Shown here: positions 7,959 to 14,287 of the stretch, piece after piece | How positions within the stretch are numbered: position 1 is the stretch's first letter | How the letters are laid out: each line of letters begins with the position of its first letter | DNA from: a candidate division NPL-UPA2 bacterium | GTDB lineage: Bacteria; Bacillota; UBA994 | Direction: 5' to 3' | NCBI GenBank assembly: GCA_018725205.1 | Contig: QLUB01000016.1 | Span: 1-20,391 of the forward strand | DNA: 20,391 nucleotides | Notes under the pieces: generated by a model | Database searches by the model: none | The model's input: only the letters and a program-made list of their open reading frames with translations | Told to the model about the DNA's origin: nothing | Translations under genes and position numbers: made by a program

Positions 7959-8184
7959 GAGGCGAGAAGTGAGAGGCGAGAGGCGAGAGGTGAGAGGTGA
8001 GAGGCGAGAGGCGAGAGGTGAGAGGTGGGAGGCGAGAAGTGGGAGGCGAGAAGTGAGAGAGAGGCGAGAAGTGAGAGGAGAGAAGTGAGAGGCGAGAGGA
8101 GAGAAGTGAGAGGCGAGAAGTGAGAGGCGAGAAGTGAGAGGCGAGAAGTGAGAGGTTGGGAGTTGGAAGTGGAGACTGAGAACT
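7957..8184 (+). repeat. Heptanucleotide tandem array GAGARGY between buk and ptb
   Basis: About 28 consecutive seven-base units run from 7957 to 8156, mostly GAGAGGC, GAGAAGT and GAGAGGT, with one four-base interruption (GAGA at 8055-8058). Four decayed units follow to 8184. In the second half GAGAAGT and GAGAGGC alternate, a 14-bp higher-order unit. The + strand is almost all purine, with a pyrimidine at most seventh positions. The first unit starts inside the buk stop codon. It fills most of the 281-base gap before ptb. On the opposite strand the array produces a low-complexity open frame that I do not regard as a gene. Confidence 0.95.
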
Positions 8185-8193
8185 GAGCTTACT

Positions 8194-8228
8194 AGCGGAA
8201 AGCGGCTAGCGGAAAGCGGAAAGCGGAG
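8194..8228 (+). repeat. Second heptamer array, AGCGGAA, ending in the ptb ribosome site
   Basis: Five seven-base units: AGCGGAA, AGCGGCT, AGCGGAA, AGCGGAA, AGCGGAG. The last unit runs into GGAGGTG (8225-8231), the ribosome site of ptb, 8 bases before its ATG. It has the same period as the upstream array but a different sequence. Confidence 0.85.
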
Positions 8229-8239
8229 GTGTTGGTCTA

Positions 8240-9145
8240 ATGCAAAATTTCTCTTCGCTGCTTGCGGCGGCCAAACAGGGACCTGTTCGCCGTGTGGCGG
8301 TGGCAGTGGCGGCAGATGCGGAGGTGCTGGCTGCGGTATGTGATGCGCGCAAGGCAGGTATTGCGGAGGCTGTGCTGGTTGGTGACGGCGCGAGAATCCG
8401 CGCCATTGCCGCACAACACGGATATGACCTAGCGGGTATGGAAGTGTGTGATGTGCCGGACAATATTCAAGCGGCGCGGACGGCGGTGCAACTGGTGCGT
8501 CAGGGACGCGCGCATATGCTGATGAAGGGGCTTATCGGCACTGCCGACATTTTGCGCGCAGTGCTAGACAAGGAGGAGGGGCTCAGGACGGGCAGAGTTC
8601 TGAGTCACGTTGCCGTTTTGGAGGTGCCGACCTATCACAAATTGTTGTTCCTGACTGACGGGGGACAGAATATCGCGCCGGACCTGCGTCAAAAGGCAGA
8701 AATTCTGCAAAACGCCGTGGAAGTGGCGCGCGCGTTAGGGGTAGTGCTCCCAAAAGTCGCGCCCATCTGTGCGATTGAGGTCGTTAATCCTAAAATGCAG
8801 GCTACGGTAGACGCCGCTCTGCTTGCGGCCATGGCCAGCCGCGGGGAGATTACCAACTGCATCGTCAGCGGGCCGCTGGCCTTGGACGGCGCAATCAGTG
8901 CGGAAGCCGCCGCACATAAGGGTATTAAGTCCGACGTGGCAGGGGATGTAGATATACTGCTGATGCCGGACATTGAGGCCGGGAACATTCTGTATAAGTC
9001 ACTAGTTTACCTCGCGGTGGCAAAAGTTGCCGGTATTATTGCCGGTGCCGCCGCGCCTATTGTACTCACCTCGCGCTCAGACAGCCCAGAGGCTAAGCTA
9101 CTCTCGATCGCGTGCGCATCTGTAGTGGCAGGGGGGCAAGCGTGA
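8240..9145 (+). CDS. ptb: Phosphate butyryltransferase
   Basis: Ptb swaps CoA of butyryl- or branched-chain acyl-CoA for phosphate, feeding butyrate kinase. Seen in 301 intact residues, normal for the family: AVLVGDGARIRAIA near 50, MLMKGLIGTADILRAVL near 95, RVLSHVAVLEVPTYHKLLFL, TDGGQNIAPDL, ICAIEVVNPKMQATVDAALL, CIVSGPLALDGAIS, and the C-terminal DVAGDVDILLMPDIEAGN and AGAAAPIVLTSRSDS of the phosphotransacetylase fold. ATG 8240 has GGAGGTG 8 bases upstream, formed by the end of a heptamer repeat. The stop overlaps the ATG of the second kinase (ATGA type), so those two are translationally coupled. The 281-base repetitive gap separates it from the first kinase. Confidence 0.96.
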   Translation: MQNFSSLLAAAKQGPVRRVAVAVAADAEVLAAVCDARKAGIAEAVLVGDGARIRAIAAQHGYDLAGMEVCDVPDNIQAARTAVQLVRQGRAHMLMKGLIGTADILRAVLDKEEGLRTGRVLSHVAVLEVPTYHKLLFLTDGGQNIAPDLRQKAEILQNAVEVARALGVVLPKVAPICAIEVVNPKMQATVDAALLAAMASRGEITNCIVSGPLALDGAISAEAAAHKGIKSDVAGDVDILLMPDIEAGNILYKSLVYLAVAKVAGIIAGAAAPIVLTSRSDSPEAKLLSIACASVVAGGQA

Positions 9146-10237
9146 TGCCGCAGTATCTACAGCTGTGCATTAACCCCGGTTCAACATCTACCAAGATTTC
9201 TGTCTTTGAGAACAACGAATTGCTTATCGACGAGTCGCTCTCACATAGCACGGCAGAGCTGGCGATGTTCGCGCGTATCGGCGAGCAATATAGCTTTAGG
9301 CGGCAAGTCATCACGGCGGCAAGTCATCACCGATTTTCTTGCTGCGCGCGGCTTTGACATTAAGCGGCTGCATGCGATTGTGGGCAGAGGAGGACTCTTA
9401 AAGCCTATTCCCAGCGGCACTTACCGGGTCACGGACGCCATGGTGCGTGACCTTAAGGAGGCTAAGCGGGGAGAGCATGCCAGCAATTTAGGCGGGCTCT
9501 TGGCCCGTGAGCTCGCGGATACTCTAGACATACCGGCCTTTATTGTGGACCCGGTGGTGGTGGATGAATTAGAGCCGGTGGCGCGTCTTTCCGGTCACCC
9601 AGAGATCGAACGCCGCAGCATATTTCACGCGCTCAACCAAAAGGCCGTGGCCAAGCGCTATGCTCTGACCAAGGAAAAGGACTACAGGGAGCTTAACGTG
9701 ATCGTAGCTCACCTTGGTGGCGGCGTATCCGTGGGCGCCCACCGCCGAGGCAAGGTTGTCGATGTAAACAACGCACTTGACGGGGAAGGCCCGTTTTCGC
9801 CTGAGCGGAGCGGCGGCTTGCCCTCCGGCGACCTCGCTAGGCTATGCTTTAGCGGCAAGTACAGCCACGACGACGTCAAGAAAATGCTCACCGGTCAAGG
9901 CGGGCTAGTCGCTTACCTTGGCACCAACGACGGACGTGAAGCCAGACGCCGCATGGAGGCTGGCGACAGCTACGCGGGGCTCGTCTTTAAGGCTCTCGCC
10001 TATCAGGTGGCCAAAGAGATAGGGGCCATGGCGGCTGTGCTCTCGGGTAAAGTAGACGCCATCATCCTTACGGGCGGCTTAGCTTACGACCAAACATATT
10101 TGGTGCCGTGGATTACCGAGGCGGTTTCCTTTATTGCTCGCGTAGAAGTGATGCCGGGTGAGGGCGAGATGACGGCTTTGTGCGCGGGAGGACTCCGTGT
10201 TCTGCGGGGAGAGGAGTTTGCCCGGGACTATGAGTGA
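9145..10237 (+). pseudogene. buk: Butyrate kinase, second copy, frame broken by a 16-bp tandem duplication
   Basis: A second ASKHA acid kinase, paralogous to the one at 6894. Seen: INPGSTSTKISVFENNELL, GRGGLLKPIPSGTYRVTDAM, GEHASNLGGLLARELAD, PAFIVDPVVVDELEPVARLS, VIVAHLGGGVSVGAH, DAIILTGGLAYDQ and the C-terminal RVLRGEEFARDYE. The frame starts at ATG 9145 (overlapping the ptb stop) and is shifted +1 near residue 55 by a 16-bp perfect duplication. Collapsed, the protein is 358 residues, full length. It differs clearly in sequence from the first copy, so it is not a recent duplicate and may have another acyl preference (inference). The next gene overlaps its end by 8 bases. Confidence 0.93.
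9299..9330 (+). repeat. 16-bp perfect tandem duplication inside the second butyrate kinase gene
   Basis: GGCGGCAAGTCATCAC occurs at 9299-9314 and 9315-9330. Period 16 shifts the frame by +1; removing one copy rejoins FRRQVIT to DFLAARGFD. Confidence 0.94.
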
Positions 10238-10876
10238 GCCCGTTCTGACTCGGGTTTCGGTTATCGTAGGGGGCTACGGCAGCGGCAAGACGGAAGTTGC
10301 CATTAACCTAAGCCTATACAAACGAGCCAAGAGCAATCTGGACACAGCCGTTGAGTTGATCGACCTCGACATCGTCAATCCCTACTTTCGCAGCCGCGAT
10401 CAGTTGCTGCAGTTAAAGGCTTGCGGAGTGGCAGTTGTAGCACCGGAAGCAGCATCTTGCGCCGGGATAATCAGGTGATTATTGATGTGGGAGGTGACCC
10501 AGCTGGCGCGACGGCGCTTGGTCGCTACAGCCGCGACATAAAGCTTGAGCCAATAGACGTGTTGATGGTTGTCAACCCCTATCGGCCGCACACAAGGACA
10601 GCACATGAGGTCATCAATCTGCTGAACTTGATTGAGCAGAAGTCGCGGATTAAGGTTACGGCCTTTGTCAATAACGCAAACCTGATGCAGTTCACCGAGA
10701 TTACTCACCTCGAACGGGGCAAGCGCATGCTAGATGAGCTTTACATGCAAATTGGTATCCCCGAAGGGTTTATCAGTTGCGTGCCCTCGCTTGTTCCTCG
10801 GGTTAACGCACTGTGGCCAGAGAGCGCAGTGCTACCTTTGCGCTTGACCATGCACCCGCCGTGGCGGGACGCTTAG
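10230..10876 (+). pseudogene. P-loop ATP-binding protein of the oxoacid oxidoreductase operon, frame broken by an apparent deletion
   Basis: A MinD/MobB-like P-loop protein of the kind often found beside ferredoxin-dependent oxoacid oxidoreductase genes; its role is unknown. Seen: VIVGGYGSGKTEVAINLSL with Walker A at residues 14-21, ELIDLDIVNPYFRSRDQL, then a frame change from +3 to +2 around 10445-10455, and DNQVIIDVGGDPAGATALGR (Walker B-like), VMVVNPYRPHTR, AFVNNANLMQFT, CVPSLVPRVNALWP, ending near PLRLTMHPPW. Between VVAPEAAS and LRRDNQ I would expect roughly 20 more residues from related proteins, so a stretch not divisible by three seems lost. There is no tandem duplication here. ATG 10230 overlaps the end of the kinase gene by 8 bases, and the ferredoxin follows after 21 bases. 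Confidence 0.8.
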
Positions 10877-10897
10877 ATGGGATTGGAGGTCTAGGTT

Positions 10898-11101
10898 TTG
10901 GCAAAAGTTACTTTCAACGAAGAAAGGTGTAAGGGATGCGAGCTCTGCACCGCAGTATGTCCAGTCAAGATTGTCGTTATGGCGGACAGAATTAATCGCC
11001 GCGGCTTTCGCCCGGCGATGGTCACACAGATGCACAAGTGCATAGCTTGCGCTGCCTGTGCCCGCATCTGTCCTGACGCCGTGATTGAAGTAGAGAAGTA
11101 G
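10898..11101 (+). CDS. 4Fe-4S ferredoxin-like delta subunit of 2-oxoacid:ferredoxin oxidoreductase
   Basis: A small bicluster ferredoxin subunit that passes electrons from the thiamine-dependent core to external ferredoxin. Seen in 67 residues: two [4Fe-4S] binding motifs, CKGCELCTAVCP at about residues 11-22 and CIACAACARICP at about 47-58. The start is TTG 10898 with GGAGGT at 10885-10890, seven bases upstream. It sits directly before the alpha-subunit gene, whose ribosome site overlaps its stop codon, as in KorD/VorD operons. Intact and of normal length. Confidence 0.93.
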   Translation: MAKVTFNEERCKGCELCTAVCPVKIVVMADRINRRGFRPAMVTQMHKCIACAACARICPDAVIEVEK

Positions 11102-11111
11102 GAGGGCCCGC

Positions 11112-12248
11112 ATGAGTGAACGTGTCTTAATGAAAGGAAACGAGGCGATCGCGGAAGCAGCTATTCAGGCTGGGTGTCGCTTCTTTTTTGGGTACCCCAT
11201 TACGCCACAGAATGAGCTGCCGGAGTACATGTCGCGCCGCATGCCGCAGGTAGAGGGGACTTTCTTGCAAGCTGAGAGCGAAGTTGCGGCCATCAATATG
11301 GTGTACGGCGCCGCCGGAGCCGGCGCGAGGGTTATGACCTCGTCGTCTAGTCCCGGCATTAGCTTGAAACAGGAGGGCATTTCTTATCTCGCGGGGGCAG
11401 AGTTGCCGGCGGTGATTGTCAATATTGTGCGTGGGGGCCCGGGACTCGGCAGCATTCAGCCGAGCCAAGGCGATTACTTTCAGGCGGTCAAGGGCGGAGG
11501 CCACGGGGACTACCGGTTGCTGGTGCTGGCACCCGCAAATTTACAGGAGGCAGTGGACCTAGTGACGGAGGCCTTTGATTTAGCGGATCTCTATCGTAAC
11601 CCGGTGCTTATCCTCGGAGACGGTTTGCTGGGGCAGATGATGGAACCTGTTTTAGCGGATCTCTACCGTAACCCGGTGCTTATCCTCGGAGACGGTTTGC
11701 TGGGGCAGATGATGGAACCTGTTGAGTTCCGTAAGCTACCTAAACGGGAACTGCCGCCCAAGACGTGGGCTACCACGGGGATGCGCCATCACCCGCACAA
11801 GAACATTATTAACTCACTGGTTTTAGACGCCCCAGGTCTAGAGAAGCACAATTTGCACCTGCAGGAGAAGTACGCGCGCATGAAACTTAATGAGCAAAGA
11901 GCTGAGTCCCTGCATTGCGCGGATGCCGAGGTAGTGATTGTGGCCTATGGTTCCACCGCCCGCATTGCCAAAACGGCGGTGATGAGTCTACGGCAGTCGG
12001 GGTTAAAGGTTGGGCTGTTCCGCCCCGTTACGCTCTGGCCGTTTCCGGTCAATGCCCTCGGCGAACTCGTGCCCAAGGTTAAGGCTTTTCTGACTGTGGA
12101 AATGAGCGCGGGCCAAATGGTTGAAGATGTCAAGTTGGCTGTTAACGGTGCCAGACCAGTTCACTTCTACGGACGTATGGGCGGTATGGTGCCGACTCCG
12201 GAGGAAATCAGCTCGGAATGTGTGAGAGTGTTAGGGGGTGTGAGGTAG
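11112..12248 (+). CDS. vorB: 2-oxoacid:ferredoxin oxidoreductase alpha subunit (VorB/KorA type) with a 24-residue internal duplication
   Basis: Alpha subunit (pyrimidine-binding and domain II/III parts) of a CoA-dependent oxoacid:ferredoxin oxidoreductase, oxidatively decarboxylating 2-oxoacids to acyl-CoA. Seen: MKGNEAIAEAAIQAGC, FFFGYPITPQNELPEYMS, AESEVAAINMVYGAAGAGAR, MTSSSSPGISLKQEG, GGPGLGSIQPSQGDYFQA, and the C-terminal VAYGSTARIAKTA and LFRPVTLWPFP. Residues about 157-180 (starting ADLYRNPVLILGDG) are repeated in frame at 181-204. Without the extra copy the protein is 354 residues, the normal length. AGGAGG precedes ATG 11112. Valine-type substrate (VOR) is inferred from the ptb-buk context; 2-oxoglutarate cannot be excluded from sequence alone. 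Confidence 0.93.
   Translation: MSERVLMKGNEAIAEAAIQAGCRFFFGYPITPQNELPEYMSRRMPQVEGTFLQAESEVAAINMVYGAAGAGARVMTSSSSPGISLKQEGISYLAGAELPAVIVNIVRGGPGLGSIQPSQGDYFQAVKGGGHGDYRLLVLAPANLQEAVDLVTEAFDLADLYRNPVLILGDGLLGQMMEPVLADLYRNPVLILGDGLLGQMMEPVEFRKLPKRELPPKTWATTGMRHHPHKNIINSLVLDAPGLEKHNLHLQEKYARMKLNEQRAESLHCADAEVVIVAYGSTARIAKTAVMSLRQSGLKVGLFRPVTLWPFPVNALGELVPKVKAFLTVEMSAGQMVEDVKLAVNGARPVHFYGRMGGMVPTPEEISSECVRVLGGVR
11579..11722 (+). repeat. 72-bp in-frame tandem duplication inside vorB
   Basis: Copy 1 is 11579-11650 and copy 2 is 11651-11722, with one difference (tat/tac, synonymous Tyr). Period 72 adds exactly 24 codons. Confidence 0.96.
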
Positions 12249-13006
12249 TGGCAAAAGTGTTTGCGCGTCCTGAATCGCTGGTGGATATGCAGAACCACTA
12301 CTGTCCGGGATGTACGCATGGCATCATACATCGCCTGATAGCCGAGGTTATGGACGAACTTAAGTTTGCCGATCGCGCCATCGGGGTTGCTCCGGTGGGC
12401 TGTGCCGTACTTGGGTATATGTACTTCGCCTGTGACATGCAGGAGGCCGCGCATGGCCGCGCTCCGGCGGTTGCTACAGGGATTAAGCGTGTGGTCCCAG
12501 ACGGCGTGGTGTTCACCTATCAGGGTGACGGCGACCTAGCGTCGATTGGCTGCGCCGAGATTGTCCACGCTGCGGCGCGGGGAGAGAACATTACCACTAT
12601 CTTTGTCAACAACGGCATCTACGGCATGACCGGTGGCCAAATGGCCCCCACGACATTGCCGGGAGACAAAACGTCCACCTCCCCCTACGGGCGCGATACG
12701 CATAAACAGGGTTTCCCGATTAGGGTGGCGGAGATGTTAGCTACTCTAGACGGCCCGGCATATATCGCGCGTGTCAGCGTGCACAGTGTGCCTAACATCG
12801 TGCGCGCTCGTCGAGCCATTAAGAAGGCGTTTGAGTACCAAATTGCCGGCAAAGGGTTTACACTGGTTGAAGTTCTCTCTACTTGTCCAACTAACTGGGG
12901 ATTGACACCACTGGAGGCCTTAGACAAGGTGGCGAAGGACATGCTGCCTTACTATCCGCTAGGTGAGTACAAGGACGTCGAGAGCGAGGCAGGTGCGAAG
13001 AAATGA
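12248..13006 (+). CDS. 2-oxoacid:ferredoxin oxidoreductase beta subunit (thiamine diphosphate-binding, VorA/KorB type)
   Basis: Beta subunit carrying the ThDP pyrophosphate-binding site. Seen in 252 intact residues: VAKVFARPESLVDMQNHYCP, CPGCTHGIIHRL with the conserved Cys pair, the ThDP/Mg motif GDGDLASIGCAEIVHAAARG near residue 93 followed by FVNNGIYGMTGGQMAPTT, and ARVSVHSVPNIVRARRAIKK. The start is GTG 12248, whose G is the last base of the alpha-subunit stop (TAGTG), with a GGGGGTG ribosome site just upstream. An in-frame codon at 12218 would overlap the alpha gene and does not match homologues. The stop overlaps the gamma-subunit ATG (ATGA), so alpha, beta and gamma are tightly coupled. 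Confidence 0.94.
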   Translation: MAKVFARPESLVDMQNHYCPGCTHGIIHRLIAEVMDELKFADRAIGVAPVGCAVLGYMYFACDMQEAAHGRAPAVATGIKRVVPDGVVFTYQGDGDLASIGCAEIVHAAARGENITTIFVNNGIYGMTGGQMAPTTLPGDKTSTSPYGRDTHKQGFPIRVAEMLATLDGPAYIARVSVHSVPNIVRARRAIKKAFEYQIAGKGFTLVEVLSTCPTNWGLTPLEALDKVAKDMLPYYPLGEYKDVESEAGAKK

Positions 13007-13545
13007 CGTTTGAAGTTGTAATGGCGGGGTTTGGCGGACAGGGCGTAATGCTGATGGGCCAGATATTGGCTTATGCCGGTATGGTGCACGGCAAACAGGT
13101 GTCGTGGATGCCTTCCTATGGGCCGGAAATGCGTGGTGGCACGGCGAACTGCACCGTAATCGTCGCCGACGAAGCGATAGGCTCGCCAGTGGTGGCACAC
13201 CCGTACGCGGTTGTGGCGCTAAACCGCCCGTCCTTAGACAAGTTCGAGAGCGCGGTGCGACCAGGCGGCGTGCTAATCTACAACGAGTCCCTAATCAGTA
13301 CACCGCCCACGCGCAGTGACATTAAAGTGGTCGCGGTGGCCGCCAACCAAATTGCCGATGAGCTAGGCAATGTTAAAGTGGCTAATATGGTCGCACTGGG
13401 CGCGCTGCTTGAAGTCACGGACCTTGTCCCCATGGAGTGCATAACCGAGGCTCTCAAAAAGGCTCTGCCTGCTCACAGGCAGGATATGCTCGCTGTCAAC
13501 CTCGCGGCGATTGAGCGCGGGAAACAAGCCGCCGAAATTCCTTAG
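13003..13545 (+). CDS. 2-oxoacid:ferredoxin oxidoreductase gamma subunit
   Basis: Gamma subunit of the same complex, the CoA-binding/structural domain family. Seen in 180 intact residues: FEVVMAGFGGQGVMLMGQIL (GFGGQG motif), SWMPSYGPEMRGGTANCTVI, SPVVAHPYAVVALNRPSLDK, and VANMVALGALLEVTDLVP. It starts at ATG 13003 within the beta stop (ATGA). It is the last gene of the fermentation operon. A hairpin that pairs with the spoIIM ribosome site begins 7 bases after its stop. Confidence 0.94.
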   Translation: MTFEVVMAGFGGQGVMLMGQILAYAGMVHGKQVSWMPSYGPEMRGGTANCTVIVADEAIGSPVVAHPYAVVALNRPSLDKFESAVRPGGVLIYNESLISTPPTRSDIKVVAVAANQIADELGNVKVANMVALGALLEVTDLVPMECITEALKKALPAHRQDMLAVNLAAIERGKQAAEIP

Positions 13546-13551
13546 GCTTCC

Positions 13552-13595
13552 CCCTCTCTTTGGCGCATAGCATGTAATAGTGTCCAAGGAGAGGG
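13552..13595 (+). promoter_or_regulatory. Leader hairpin covering the spoIIM ribosome site; sister of the element at 17696-17748
   Basis: CCCTCTCTTTGG (13552-13563) pairs with CCAAGGAGAGGG (13584-13595) over 12 bases with one wobble. The 3' arm belongs to the purine-rich ribosome site of the GTG at 13608. The loop begins CGCATAGC, as in the yqzK-like leader. CATAGCAT resembles a sigma-E -10 (CATACA-T) and spoIIM is sigma-E dependent in B. subtilis, so an overlapping promoter is possible; no clear -35 is seen. Confidence 0.5.
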
Positions 13596-13607
13596 AGGGA
13601 ACGCCCT

Positions 13608-14222
13608 GTGATCCCCAAAAAAGCGCTGGATCATGTCCGCCAGCGGTGATTGGCGTACTTCATTGCCATTGCGGCATTTGTCACAGGCACCGTCGCCGGG
13701 GCAGTCGCAGTCAGGGCCATGCCACTCAAGCAGCAGCGAGATCTCATGGGGTATCTAAACAAGTATGTTGAAGGCATACTAGGAGGAAACATAGAGCCTG
13801 CCGCATGGCAAAGCGTGCAGATAGCCAATCTGCAGTCAGTGGCCTTCCTCTGGCTCTCTGGCCTTGTTGTGGTAGGCGTGGTTGGTATTCTCGCCCTGCT
13901 GTTTATGCGAGGTTTTGTTATTGGCTTTAGCGTAGGTTTCCTGGTGTTAGAAATGCAAGTTCCGGGCCTCCTATTCGCCGCAGCATCTATTCTCCCGCAC
14001 AATCTGGTGGCGGCTCCCGCACTGGTTAGCATTGGGGCTCTGGGTATTGCCTTTCCCTTGCGTATGGCTTTCGGCCAGAAAGCGCGTGGGACAAGGGAGC
14101 GGCATCCCGTTGCTCACTACACACTTAGCGTCTTCCTTATAGCTTTACTCCTGATGGTGTCTGGCCTAATTGAGGTATTCGTTACCCCTGTCTTTGTCAG
14201 AGCCGTTGCCGCTCTCATTTAG
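13608..14222 (+). pseudogene. spoIIM: Stage II sporulation protein M with an in-frame stop at codon 14
   Basis: SpoIIM is a membrane protein of the SpoIID-IIM-IIP engulfment machine (mother-cell membrane). Seen: hydrophobic segments beginning LAYFIAIAAFVTGTVAGAVA, FLWLSGLVVVGVVGILALLF, then the family signature GFVIGFSVGFLVLEMQVPGL, SILPHNLVAAPALVSIGA and a C-terminal helix with SGLIEVFVTPVFVR. The only start with a good ribosome site is GTG 13608 (AGGGAGGGA at 13592-13600), giving MIPKKALDHVRQR, then TGA at 13647-13649, then the conserved body: 204 residues if the stop is a mutated Trp codon, close to the roughly 210 of the family. A TTG at 13650 right after the stop would give 190 residues but has no ribosome site. 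Either this is a nonsense mutation/base error or the unusual TTG start is used. Confidence 0.85.
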
Positions 14223-14261
14223 GTAATGCCTAGGAAATAGACTCAATACGACAGGAATTCG

Positions 14262-14279
14262 CCTTATCCGACAATAAGG
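14262..14279 (+). other. Small hairpin over the dacF ribosome site
   Basis: CCTTAT (14262-14267) and ATAAGG (14274-14279) are exact reverse complements around CCGACA. The 3' arm includes the AAGG of the AAGGAG ribosome site for ATG 14288. It is short enough to be chance, but it follows the same arrangement as the leaders of spoIIM, the yqzK-like gene and xerD. Confidence 0.35.
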
Positions 14280-14287
14280 AGTCGATT

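Noticed and set aside
7957..8184. CRISPR-like array
   Set aside because: Units are 7 bp with no unique spacers and no cas genes nearby; it is a simple tandem repeat.
7896..8414. 172-residue minus-strand open frame with repeated S/L/T/H/F/P residues
   Set aside because: It is the reverse reading of the heptamer array plus the ends of buk and ptb; the 7-residue period follows directly from the 7-bp repeat and there is no family match.
13647..13649. TGA read as Trp or selenocysteine in spoIIM
   Set aside because: TGA is the stop codon of several intact genes in the window, and no SECIS-like need or Sec-type motif is present; a nonsense change or alternative start is simpler.
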